From NCBI RefSeq assembly GCF_947179165.1, contig NC_077241.1, positions 31,181,246 through 31,245,245 of the forward strand: a stretch of 64,000 nucleotides of DNA. Direction: 5' to 3'. The notes below the pieces were generated by a model. The model had not been told where the DNA came from. It made no database searches and worked only from the letters and a program-made list of their open reading frames with translations. The DNA is from Solanum dulcamara. Taxonomy: Eukaryota > Streptophyta > Magnoliopsida > Solanales > Solanaceae. Position numbers and translations under genes: made by a program. Shown piece by piece: positions 13,602 through 24,639 of the stretch (positions are counted from its first letter, which is position 1; each line of letters begins with the position of its first letter).

Positions 13602-13613
13602 TGGTATCAGAGC
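13602..13613 (+). other. Primer binding site of B1 (tRNA-Met initiator)
   Basis: TGGTATCAGAGC is an exact match to the common plant LTR primer site complementary to initiator tRNA-Met. It begins four bases after the LTR end. Confidence 0.85.
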
Positions 13614-13723
13614 ATCAGGTTTTTTTTTGGATGTGGATGGTCTATGGAGTTTGATATTGATAGAGTCTCATAATTCTACATACTCCATTTATTCCGATTC
13701 AAAAAACATGTACCGAGACTTAA

Positions 13724-14950
13724 AATAGTTCTATTGATGGGGTGGCATAAAGAAGGAAAAGCAAAGTTTGTATCTAAATGTTCAAATTGCCAATAATTGA
13801 AGGCCGAACATCAAAGGCTGGGTGGCCTAGCCCAAGATATTGAAATCCCTACTTAGAAGTGGAAAGATGTGAATATGGATTTTGTAGTGGATTTGCCTCA
13901 TACCCAGAAGTATCATGATTCGATTTGGGTAATTGTTGATAGAATGACTAAGTCGGCTCACTTCCTACCGGTTAAGACTTTCTATAGTGCAAAAGACTAT
14001 GCCAAGTTGTATATTTGAGAGTTAGTGATAATGCATGGTGTGCCGTTATCCATTATTTTGGATCGTGATACCCAATTCACTTCTCACTTTTGGAGATTAT
14101 TTCAAAAGGGCCTCAGTACTAAGGTAAATTTGAGTACCGCATTCCATCCCCAAACTGATAGGTAGGCCGAAAGGACGATTCAAACATTAGAGGATACATT
14201 AAGGTCTTGTGTTTTAGAGTTTAGAGGAATTTAGGATAATCATCTACCACTCATCAAGTTTACCTATAATAATAGTTACCACTCAAGTATTGATATGGCG
14301 CATTTAAGGCTTTGTATGGAAGACGATGTAGATCCCCTGTTGGTTGGATTGAAGTAGGTGAGATGAACTTGTTGAGCCCCGATTTGGTACTTGATACTTT
14401 AGAGAAGGTAAAGATCATTAGAGAAAGATTGAAGATGGCTCAAAGTCATCAAAAGTTTTATTTCGATGCTAGAAGAAGGGATCTTGAGTTTAATATGGAT
14501 GATTGGGTATTTCTGAAGGTTTCACCCATGAAGGGTGTGGTTCGGTATGGTAAGAAAGGTAAATTGAGACCTAGATTTGTAGGGCCTTATAGAATCGTGA
14601 GACATGTTAGCAAGGTTGCATATGAGTTGGAGTTGCCATTAGAAATGACCATGGTTCACCCAATGTTCCATGTATCTATGTTGAGAAAATGTGTGGGTGA
14701 TCCTAGTTCCATTGTTCCTTTGGGAGTAGTGATTGTTGAAGAAAACTTGACCTATGAAAAAGTCCCAGTTGAAATTTTAGACCAAAAAGTTAAGGGATTG
14801 ACGAACAAAAAAGTTGCATCTGTTAAAATTCTTTGGAGGAATCAACAAGTCAAAAGTGGTACATGGGAAGCGAAAGCGGATATTATTAAGTGATACCCTT
14901 ATCTTTTTCCCTCTACCCAAATCTAAGGTATTAAGTTGTCCTTGCTTAAT
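13724..14950 (+). pseudogene. Integrase and chromodomain remnant of B1 pol
   Basis: Coding starts abruptly in the integrase zinc region: WWGGIK-like residues, then a CxxC position read as NVQIANN through a frame break. The core follows: MDFVVDLPHTQ, VDRMTKSAHFLPV, LDRDTQFTSHFW, FHPQTDR, AERTIQTLED. In-frame stops appear in the ELV region (about 14018), in TDR*AER (about 14161) and near 14233, and a frameshift lies near 14303. From 14312 to 14893 the frame is open for 193 codons covering RRCRSPVGWIEVGEM, the FGKKGKL-type GPF/Y region and most of the chromodomain (VPVEILDQKV, VKILWRNQQV, TWEAKAD). A stop then removes the YPYLFPST-like tail. It is dead, but better kept than C1 or C2. Confidence 0.9.
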
Positions 14951-15117
14951 TATTTGCAATCTTTGCATTTAAACGTTTCTTGTCATATGCTTGCAAAATT
15001 ATGAAATATATTTCGAACGATGTTTTAAATTGCACTATTGCATTAATGATAGGTTTTTTTGTTTATACTCTACACTACTCAAGCTAAGTCTCGCCTGATT
15101 TGAGGATGAATGTTCTC

Positions 15118-15130
15118 AAGGGGAAGATAA
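15118..15130 (+). other. Polypurine tract of B1
   Basis: AAGGGGAAGATAA lies just before the 3' LTR start TGTAAC. B2 has the related AAGGGGGAGATAA at its matching place. Confidence 0.75.
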
Positions 15131-17460
15131 TGTAACTCCCCCTAAAATCATTGTATATGGTGTTCCAATTCTCGATGAAAATGATACCGCTTCTATAATT
15201 TGGACATAACCTTTCATAGGATGGTCTGAATTAGGTGATTCAAATTTTTGAATCACCCCAACATCATTACCTACAACTTTTGTGAGACCATAGCTTAAGA
15301 GTCAGAGGCTAAGTAGGTCAAATAAATTAATATTTGCAAGACCTGTTGTTGTGACAAAATGGAGTATTTGTAGAATAAAAATCATATCTCACTATAGGAT
15401 GATCACATTCAATTGATTCTTATATGATATGAAAGGACACTTCTAGATCTATAATTCATATGAAGACACCAAATCCTAATTAGGAAGTTATCTTATTCTA
15501 ACGTAGCTCTATAAAAAGGTATTCCGTAAAACAAGAAGATTTATCTCACCAACCATGGAATATCTAGATCCATTTGACGTTACTCATGACATCAATCCTC
15601 TATTGACGTCACCAATGACATCACAATCCTTCATTAAATTTTTAATTTTTTTTATAATTATTTTAATTATTGTTAGGTCCCCCATTCATACCTATAAATA
15701 CCCACCTTATTTCATCATTTTGTTCATCAAATTTTCTCAAATAACTCTTATTTTTATACACTTATTTACTCATTCTCAAAATATAGTGTTAGTTCTTAGT
15801 AGTGTAGAAATACTATTCTTATGATTCATATACTCTGGGTAGTACATAAAATGCTTTGGCGAGGAGAAAAGGCTAGAATTCAAGAGTGTTTATTAAGTCC
15901 TTCGATTCTGAGTAAAGCTTCGAATTCCAGGTATGTAAGGCTTTAATGAGAGTATTCCTTCCACTCTCATGCCTAAAGTATTTTGATTATATGATAAATT
16001 ATATTTATTTACCCAATTCTTTTCAAGCTTTACTCTAAGGTGAGTGGGTGTTTATCCATGGTTTGTTTTTCACCTATATAGTTCAAAACTCTTTGAACTA
16101 AATCTCTTGATTTCAAGTAAGATTTCTTATGGATAATTCTTATTTCTACTTAATAATATGAATCATGGTTAAACTAATGATTTTTGGTCTATTTGATGTA
16201 AAATAATTTCATATGTATAAATTGATGGTTCGCAAGTAATTTCTCTATTTATTTTTTAAAGGTTCTTGAAATTTGTGGTGGGTTATTTATATCATGATTT
16301 TTAAGTAATGAATTTCAAAGTATTTATGCATAATTTCATTTACATACATATTTGAAAGTTGAAGTGATTTGAACCCACCTAGATTTACTATGTTTTCAAT
16401 GAAGTTTGACTTGAAAGCTTTGACTCCAAATGAATATTTATGAAAGCAATGTCTATGATCAAAAGAGAGTCTTATGAAATTAAAGAATGATGAAAAGATA
16501 TGAATGATGGATTCTTTATTAAATAAGCATAATTCTTGCATATTTGAATTATTAAAGGTTTTAATGAGCTATTCTACCGAATATGATATTTTGAATTGTC
16601 AAGCTATATGCTATGACTATTTTGAAGTAGTAAACTATTCCGTGGGATTGACTTAGTACCGAATGGGACAATGAAATGGGATTGGTAAAGGGAATCCTAG
16701 TTGAAGCCCCTTGTCTCATTAACTATGCACAAACATAGGAGCCCTAGTAGGCTTAGGCCAGTGGATCAATGTAAGCCCTTAAAATTAAAGTTAAAGAATA
16801 AATATAAAATTGACAGAGTTCTACCCTACGCAAGTAGACTCCCGGCTAATGTAGGAGGTTATATTAGATTCCATGTAACAACACACATGGTCTTAATATC
16901 GGTTATAGTTAACTCCCCATAAACGAACATTTCAAATGCTATTTAAGTGATCAATCATGCATGTATATATCCATATATGCATGATTTAAATGCTATCTAC
17001 TTGATTTCTTCTACATACACTCATTTATGTACTTTACCTTATAAATGTCCTAAATATTTTACTTTGTAATGCATGCCTACATACTTAGTACATTGAAATT
17101 ACTAACGCATATTCTTTTGCCTACATGATATCACCATGTAGGGAACGTTGCTCCTCCTCGTTCTTCTCTATGTGACTACTTTAGATTTCATTTGAAGGCT
17201 AATTTTTGTGGGTTGTCATATTCTGGGAAAAATACTCCTTTATCTTGCTAGCTTATGATATGTTGAGATCTTTAGAGACTTACTATTACATTTCTTTCTA
17301 TTATAATTGAGGGTGAGCTAAGGACTTGTCTTGGCCCCGCTTGTTTATTTATTGTCATTACCTATGAAAGGCTAAAAGAAATGCTAAGATGCTTGTTTGA
17401 GGTACTTTTGGGTTCCTCATTTTCCATGTCACGTCTAGGCCCTAGGCTTGGGTCATGACA
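15131..17460 (+). repeat. 3' LTR of B1
   Basis: TGTAACTCCCC to GGGTCATGACA, 2330 bp, aligning with the 5' LTR from its TATA box (15693) through the donor-like site (15931) to the end. Many substitutions and small indels separate the two copies, so this insertion is much older than element A. Confidence 0.85.
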
Positions 17461-17465
17461 GTGAC

Positions 17466-18700
17466 CCGCTTGGTTGTTAGAAAACATGGAAGATTTGTGT
17501 TTCAATTGTATTGTTATTATGTTTTGGTTATATAGGAAAGGATGAATAGGTATTTAGGTTGAAAATATTGAGAAGATAGCCACAAGTTATGATCTAATAG
17601 CCTATGTTATGTCATAGATTAATCACCAACAGGAGAATATTTGGTTATATATGAAGAAAAAGGAGAATGATATTTGAATCCTATAGAATAGAGAGATGAA
17701 TTGAGTAAATTTCTAGATTAATCACCAATAGGAGAATATTTGGTTATATAAGAAGAAAAAAGAGAATGATATTTGAATCCTATAGAATAGAGAGATGAAT
17801 TGAGTAAAGTTCTATGGTAGTATAACAAGCCAATATATGTGAGTATTAGCAGAAGTAGTGACATAGATTGTGCCCTTACTATAAAGAATAATTATTAATC
17901 ATGTGACGTAAGAAAGAGATATCGACTCTTTAACTTTAACCAGCTGCAAAAACGTACCCAAAAATGTTCTTTGAATAACTTCTTTGAACTTCTAATTAGA
18001 AAGAGAAGTCATGTTTTCTATTGATTTGAATTTTCATATTTTGTATTAATAGCTACAAGAACATAGAGTGCAATTGAAGGTCACTTTGATAGAAGATATA
18101 TTTCACCTTATGTGGTACACTGAAATGTTCTTGCATCATTTGTATGAAAGAAAGATGGTTTTGTATATAAGATTATTATCAACTCACAAAGAAGATAATT
18201 TCTAAGGTATAGGTATCACCTCTGCATTTGATTTCCCACTGCAAAGATTCACTTGATTATATATTATGATGCCCTCAAGGTTCACCTGTTCATTTGATTA
18301 TTTGAACCTTAAGAAGGTATTAAACATTGAGGGTGATGTATTTCCAACTAGTGACGAAATAGAGTTTGCCTTAACCTCTCACTCCTATAAATTAATTATA
18401 GAGAATTTCTCCGTTGTTTTTTTCCCATCATTTATATTGACTTAGAAAGAAGCCAGTTCTGATGGTTAGAATGCCAATTAGAAGAATTCTCAAGGCTACA
18501 AGGCCATAGGAAAATTGCATATGCTTTATAATGAGTAAAGAAATAAAAGCAGAGCTACACTAGCCGTGAGTTAGAACTAGCGGTAGTATCCTTGCATTTA
18601 AGATTTGGCATAGTGTTTCTATAGAATGGCACTTTGTTTCAAAAGTCTCTAGTTGCATATATAATTGTACATGTTAAATTTCTTATACCTCAGTATGGAT
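17466..18700 (+). pseudogene. Decayed RT and RNase H of element E, after the B1 insertion
   Basis: This continues the interior of element E interrupted at 11199. At about 18145-18240 the plus strand reads KKDGFVYK, DYYQLTKKIISKV, matching the fingers region of gypsy RT (KKDG, DYRQLNK). At about 18530-18650 broken frames give an AFKIWHSVS stretch that matches the RNase H motif ending [10 protein letters not shown]. The catalytic DD region between them is gone, so a large deletion is likely. Stops are frequent. No integrase was recognised downstream. Confidence 0.5.
17616..17812 (+). repeat. Two-copy 99-bp tandem duplication
   Basis: The unit starting AGATTAATCACCAA at 17616 is repeated from 17715 with only a few differences. 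It lies in the decayed interior of element E and looks like a simple local duplication. Confidence 0.8.
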
Positions 18701-19320
18701 TATTTTCCTATCTGTTACATATTTAATGTAACACTTGCATGTAGGTGTTATCTACTTCATAAAGCTCTTGCTTGTTGTTATGAATTTCATATGACCTTGT
18801 TCTAGTTCACCAATTACTTACCATAGATCACTTGTCTATATTTTATAAGCATCGTATATAGGCTCATATGTTATAAACATTATAATTACTAGCACATGGA
18901 TCATATTTTCTTATATCATATGCTTCATAGACCATCTTCCCATATGTCACATGGCTCATACCCTACTTGTTTACATTACAGACCCCATAGATTATATGTC
19001 CATGTACTATATGCTCACTTGCTCACAATTTGTAAAATATACTTACTCATGTGCTAGTCCACTTATACATGTATAGTCCACCTATCCATGTGATTCACAT
19101 TTCACTTTATTATACACTACATGCCTTGTCCACTACTCACGTACTAATGTTTTGTAATTAATCTTCTGTTACATGTCTTATTTTCATTTTCTCACATGCT
19201 ACCTAGTTCACATGCTTACATAATACATGGTTTTAAACTTACTTTCATATAGATAATAGCACAATTAACATGTGTCATATGCCTCTTATATGCATTGTTC
19301 ATATGCTAAATGCACTTCCT
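18701..19320. other. AT-rich spacer with CATATG/CACATG-type words
   Basis: No coding signal or LTR end is visible. The stretch is rich in short dispersed words such as CATATG, CACATG, GCTCAC and TTACAT, as in a very decayed simple repeat. It ends at the 5' LTR of C1. Confidence 0.4.
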
Positions 19321-21548
19321 TAGTAAGACTCCGAAAGTCAGAAAGTTGGAGCCAATGAGAAAATTCCCAAATTTTAAAATGACTCATGTTTATGTGTCTT
19401 TTTATGACTCGTATGGACTTCTACCACTCGTAGAGTGAATCCCAAGAGTTTGTTCAGAACCAACCTCAGTGACACCTTACGACTTAAAAGGATGAGTCGT
19501 AGGTATGTCTAAGGATCGTAATAACCAGTCGTAACCCAGTATCAGAGGTCCCTCAAAGTCAAGTCTATGACTTGATAGGATGACTCATAGGAATTATTAT
19601 GAGTCGTGGAAATGAATCCTTCCCAAAGTCCTGAGCCTCTCAAATCTGTAGGATTCAGGACCTATAGGATGAGTCCACGTTATGACTCGTAGAGAAGTTT
19701 ATGGGTCATAGACACAACCCGTTTGCAAACTTCATAGACTTAAAAAATCAATCTTTTTTCTCAGACCTACTAGATAAGTCATCATGACGAGTCATCCTCT
19801 CTTGTATGACTCATATAGTTGATCTGTATTGTTGAAAGTTTGGGTTTAATGAAGGGCAATTATATCTTTTTTAGTTTGGTTCAATGAATCTAGACACAAT
19901 TATTGCCAAGTTCAACCCTATATCTACCCAAAATTTTAAATTTCCCTTATTTATAAGACATTCTTCTAAAATTTCACTGAGGCAAGGAACTCAATTCTCT
20001 CAAGGGTTTCTCTTTAAGCTCAAGCTAGGGTTTCTAGATTTCTACACAGTTTCTTCTTAAATTCTTAGTGAATTCAATCAAGGTATGTGGGGATTGATAC
20101 AAGAGTTCATTTCAACCATGGAGTCCCAATGTTTTCTCAAGTTTTTATTCAATTTTAATTAATTATGACCCTAGTTTTAATGAATTGCATTGGGCTGATT
20201 TAATCTATTTTTATATGTTATCAAGGATCATTATATGGATGTTTTCATATGAATTGCATCATTTTAAATTGAAACATGAATGCCCAGGCGTAAATCCACT
20301 TTCAAGTTATGATTATGAAAGTTAAAGATGGTTTTATGAGTTGATCATGAGTTCAATAATTTTCAATGAAAGTTTCTATGATTTAAAGTTGAGATTATGA
20401 TTTTATAATGAAAGTTATGATGATGATAAGAGTTAAGATCAAAGAAGTTATTATTGTATGATAAGTCCAATTCTCACACAATCATGTTATAGATGGTGAT
20501 AAGTACAATTCTTATAGAAGTTATGGATTCTTATGAATCATTATGTTAATGAGCTATTTCTAATGTTAAATAAAGATGGATTGATAGGAAGTTACTATCT
20601 TTTTCTATTATGTTATGATCATGTTTTTATGAGTTTTCCATTAGGATATTTACTAAGCTAGGTCTTCTAGGTAGGGTTCGATCCGATAATGTTGTTAGTT
20701 ATCCAAGAGAATCCTAGTAGCAACTTAAAGTCCTAAACTACATTGCCCACGTAGGTTGTCTTCATGGTCTAGCTAGTGCATCCATATATAGGACAATTCA
20801 GTTGAGATATGTTAAGTACCATGACAGAGTATACCTTGGAAAGGTATCCTCCCCCTTCTTAATGAGGGTTCCATCAAATTCCATGTAATAGCTCGCATAG
20901 TCTTAGATGTTGGTTAAACAACTTATCTCACATAAGTTAAATGTCAAGTTATGAGTTCATGATCTAGTTTAATGATATACATTAACCATGAGTTCCATAT
21001 GTTTACGTATGTTTTAATCCTTACTGATATTCATTATGATTAGTGATGCATCTTACAATATATTGTTTATGTTTCTTTACTGTTCATGCATACGTCACAT
21101 ACTTAGTACATTCAAATGTACTAACGCATATTTTGCCTATATTGTCTCATAATGTAGGGGCGGATGACACTCACAACTATACTATTCATGGCTGGAGTTG
21201 ATTAGATATCAAGAGTTGGTGAGTATTTATCTTATCTAGGGCAATGACTTTGTTTCTTATTTCTATTATTTGACTTCTTCTAATTGTTCGGGTGAGATAG
21301 GAGCTTATCCTAAGACCCCATTAAGGATTAAACTAGAGGCATGTTTAGACGTTGTTATGATGTACTCCCTTCGTATGTTAGTTGATTGATTCTATCCCTT
21401 AGTCTGATCCCCTTTAAGTGGATTACTTCTTCTTATTTTAATATACTTCTTTACCTTACGAATTCAATGTATTCTAAGATGGATTGGTTAGGGTCCCTTG
21501 CATCCTAATAGCCATGTCATGGCTTAGCCCTAGTTCAGGATTATGATA
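19321..21548 (+). repeat. 5' LTR of C1
   Basis: Begins TAGTAAGACTCC (decayed TGTAAGACCCC) and ends TTATGATA just before the primer site. It aligns with 26428-27733 and with both LTRs of C2. A TATA-like TATTTATAA is at 19948-19956, and a donor-like CAAG/GTATGTGG at 20083. It contains many GACTCGTAG/GACTCATAG-type words at 19400-19810, a degenerate internal repeat. Confidence 0.8.
20083..20088 (+). promoter_or_regulatory. Putative splice donor in the C family LTR
   Basis: AATCAAG/GTATGT is conserved in three C family LTRs: here, at 27165 in the C1 3' LTR, and on the minus strand at 29335-29330 in C2. With the acceptor-like TTTTCAG ending at 21761, an intron of 1679 bases would be removed, joining an LTR-derived leader to the gag ATG and deleting the primer site from the spliced RNA. 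Splicing itself is inference. Confidence 0.55.
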
Positions 21549-21552
21549 AATT

Positions 21553-21564
21553 TGCTATCAGAGC
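21553..21564 (+). other. Primer binding site of C1 (tRNA-Met, one change)
   Basis: TGCTATCAGAGC differs from the initiator-Met primer site by one base and follows the LTR by four bases. Confidence 0.75.
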
Positions 21565-21742
21565 ACAAGGTTTATAAGAGTTTTAGGGGGTTCTAACATG
21601 CCGAGTTTAGTAGAGTCTTATTCATTGGTGTGAAGAGCGTCACATCCATGAATATGAGGCTATGAAAGATCTTAGGAAAAGTCTTACTTCTTTCATAATT
21701 TATGTCATGTGGTAGAGTGGTTAAGTCTTTACCTCTAATGCT

Positions 21743-21764
21743 TGTTCTTTGCAATTTTCAGAAT
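21743..21764 (+). promoter_or_regulatory. Putative splice acceptor before the C1 gag ATG
   Basis: A pyrimidine-rich TTGTTCTTTGCAATTTTCAG ends at 21761, three bases before the gag ATG at 21765. C2 keeps the same acceptor on the minus strand just before its gag ATG (45307). Its position and its partner donor in the LTR suggest a spliced gag leader. Confidence 0.5.
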
Positions 21765-22790
21765 ATGCCTTCACGAAGATACCGGGAGAAGGAATATAGT
21801 TGAGGAGGAGCCACAATCTCTAAATGAGCCTTTAAATGATCAAGTTTCCAATGCCGAGTTCCGGGTGACTTTTCATGTAATTTCTCAAGCAGTTACCTCT
21901 CAAGTTAACCATAAAGTGGTTTCTCCTATGATACCAAATGTTGGTACGGTGGACACAAGAGTTTATTAATTCAAGAGGATGAATCCTCCAGAGTTTTGGA
22001 GTTCTAAAGTTGTTAAGGATCCACAAGAGTTTGTTGATGACATCCATAAGATTGTTGAGATCATGGAGATTATCCCAGTTTAGAAGGCAGAGTTATCCAC
22101 TTACAATTAAATGCTTCTTGTATTTAGTATGAGCAATGGAAAAGTGAGAGGCCTAGGAAGGTGGATCCCATGACTTGGGATGAGGTCAAAAGGGTATTTC
22201 TTAATCACTTCTTCTCATTAGAGTTGAGGGAAGCCAAAGTTCAAGAGTTCATCAATGTTAATCAAAGTGGTATGAATGTGGGGAAGTATGCCCTTAAGTT
22301 TACTCAATTGTCAAAATATGTACCATTCATGGTTGCCGACACAATAGCTCGTATGAGTAAGTTTGTGTCGGGTATGCTGAATATGGTCTCAAAAGAGTGC
22401 AAGATAGCTATGTTGATTCGGGAAATGGACATATCTAGGCTCATGACCGATGAGGAGAAAATTGAGAGTGAGAAGCTAAATAAGAGAAATAGGAGTCCAA
22501 GAGGCCAAGGACTGATATTGGTGGTTTCTCTAATGGTAAGTCCAGAGGTGGTGGACGTCCTTATTTGTTCCAAATATACTCTGGACAAGGATCTTCTAAT
22601 GCCATTACTCCAAGGTTTGACAAGGATAGGGTGCCCAACCCTAAGCCTCAAGGAGGTGCTCCTATCGATCAAGCTACTTCCTCAAGCAAAATGTTTGGTA
22701 AGAATCACAAGAGTGAGTGTTTAGGGGGTTTGAATATATGCTACTGATGTGGTAAGCCGAGTCATCATGCTAAGGAATGCAAGGTAAAGA
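21765..22790 (+). pseudogene. gag of C1 (nucleocapsid precursor), broken
   Basis: The ATG at 21765 begins MPSRRYREKEYS and stops at codon 13. The capsid region follows in several frames: FWSSKVVKDPQEFVDDIHKI (about 21990-22050), WDEVKRVFLNHFF, KYALKFTQLSKYVPFM, then KECKIAMLIREMDISRLM (22161-22500). This is the retrotransposon gag domain that forms the particle shell. A degenerate CCHC knuckle (CY*CGKPSHHAKEC, about 22738-22780) has a stop at one position. Two or more frameshifts separate the pieces. Confidence 0.85.
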
Positions 22791-23250
22791 TGGTCATCTT
22801 TAAGGACAAGTTGCTCAAGTGCAACAAAAGGGTGGTCAATGTAACAATTGGTTTTATGGTCTCCATGATAGGCAAAAGGGGGAGGAGACTTCCTATAGTT
22901 ATCGATATGTTACAGGTCTTTCACTATGATGTTTATTTCTTACTTGATCTGGATGTGAATTTTTCATTTGTTTCCCCTTATGTGGCCATGAGATTTGATG
23001 TTATCCATAAAACATTGTTAGAGCCTTTCTCTATTTATACTCCCGCAGGTGAGTGGGTTATACCTAAAAGACTCTATAGAAGTTATTTGGTTTCGATCTT
23101 TCATAAAGTTAATCTATGTGATCTAGTTGAGCTTGAGATGACCGATTTTGATGTTATCCTTGGTACGAATTGGCTATATGTATGTTATGCCTCTATTAAT
23201 TGTACAATCCAAGTGGTTAAGTTCCAATTCCCAAATAAGCCATTCTAAGA
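22791..23250 (+). pseudogene. Aspartic protease region of C1 pol, active site lost
   Basis: An open stretch of 152 codons holds the retropepsin-like region. The active-site motif, DPGANFSF-like in relatives, reads LLDLDVNFSFVSPY here, so the D-S/T/P-G signature is destroyed although the first Asp remains. The end, DFDVILGTNWLYVCYASINC, matches the conserved IGMDWL segment. The protease would cleave the Gag-Pol polyprotein; this copy should be inactive. Confidence 0.8.
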
Positions 23251-23379
23251 ATGGAAGGGTAGTAATATCATTTTTAAAGGTAAATTTATTTCGTGCCTCA
23301 AAGCTCAGAAAATGATTTTCAAGGGTTGTATATATCACCTTGTGAGGGTGAGTGATTAAAATTTCGAAGACCCTATTCT

Positions 23380-24620
23380 AGAGTCGGTCCTCATTGTGAA
23401 TGAGTTTTCGGATGTGATTTCTGATGATTTACCCGGTGTTCCTCTTGAAAGGGAAATTGACTTTGGCATATATCTTCTTCCGGGTACTCAACCTATAACC
23501 ATTGCTCCTTACCGAATGGCCCAAGATGATTTAAAGTAGTTGAAACACCAATTGAAAGACTTGTTAGAAAAAGGTTTCATTAGACCAAGTATATCCCCAT
23601 GGGGTGCTCCTATCTTGTTAAGAAAGATGGTTCATTAACTATGTGCATTAACTACCAGAAATTGAACAAAGTAACCATCAAGAATAAATATCCAATTTTG
23701 AGGATAAATGACTTGTTTGATCAATTGCAAGGGGAAAGTTACTTCTCTAAGTTTGATCTTCATTCTGGTTATCACCAATTGAAGGTAAGGGAGTGTGACA
23801 TCCCCAAAACAATATTTCAAATAAGATATGGCCATTATGAGTTTCTAGTTATCTCATTTGGTTTGACCAATGCCCTCGCGACTTTCATGGACTTAATAAA
23901 TAGGGTGTTCAAGCAATATTTAGATAAGTTTGTGTATTCATTGGTTCTCTTGGAATGAAGAGGAACATGCTACTCACTTCAGGACTATGTTGCAAACTCT
24001 AAGGGATAATAAATTATTTTCCAAATTCAATAAATGTGAGTTTTGGTTGAGGTAGATGGCCTTATATTAGAAGTTTCTTGGGCCTAGCCGAATACTATAG
24101 GAGATTTGTGGAAGGAATTTCATAGATCTCATCACCTTTGACCAAGTTGACTCAAAAGAAGGTGAAGTTTCAATGGTCGGAAGTTTGTGAAAAGGGTTTC
24201 CAAAAGTTGAAAGACCATCTCACTACTGCTCCTATCTTGACTCTATTGGATAGGTTTGATGGTTTGGTGGCACATTATGATGCTTCAAGGGTTGGACTTG
24301 GTTGTTTTTTGATGCAACATGGTAAGGTGATAGCCTATGATTCTAGAAAACTTAAACTACATGAGAAATATTATCCTATCCATGATCTTGAACTAGTGGC
24401 GGTTGTGTTTTCTTTGAAGATTTGGAGGCACTATCTTTATGGTGTCCATGTGGATGTATTCACCGTTAATAAGAGTTTATAATATATGTGCAAAAAGACT
24501 TGTACCTTCAGCAAAGGAGATGGCCTGAATTATTAAAGGACTATGACATGCGTGTGTTGTACCATTCGGGCAAAGCTAATATGGTCGCCGATGCGCTAAG
24601 TAGACGGTCCATGAGTAGTG
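23380..24620 (+). pseudogene. Reverse transcriptase and RNase H of C1 pol, catalytic DD deleted
   Basis: RT reads through [42 protein letters not shown] (catalytic Asp kept) and [18 protein letters not shown]. At about 23930-23950 a small deletion removes the (F/Y)xDD box and shifts the frame: KFV runs into a short YSLVLLE tail. A second deletion of roughly 100 bases follows near 24055, losing the segment before FLGLAEYYRRF. RNase H (24138-24482) keeps [33 protein letters not shown] and DVFTVNKSL, where the third acidic residue (TDHKSL in relatives) is Asn. The DALSR end is at about 24590. Confidence 0.9.
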
Positions 24621-24639
24621 CAGCCATGTTGAGGAAGGT

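Larger units (their letters stand above)
11195..17465 (+). mobile_element. B1: internally deleted gypsy element with GTGAC target duplication
   Basis: Complete LTR-to-LTR insertion (11200-17460, 6.26 kb) flanked by the 5-bp target duplication GTGAC at 11195-11199 and 17461-17465. The LTRs are 2398 and 2330 bp. Between them are only 1.5 kb: a primer site, about 110 bp of leader, then integrase and chromodomain. All of gag, protease, RT and RNase H is missing compared with relative B2. It could move only with proteins from another copy. It sits inside old element E. Confidence 0.9.

Noticed and set aside
21708..21727. TGGTAGAGTGGTTAAG resembling a tRNA A box
   Set aside because: No B box at the right distance and no cloverleaf. 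The stretch lies in the leader of C1 just before the gag ATG.
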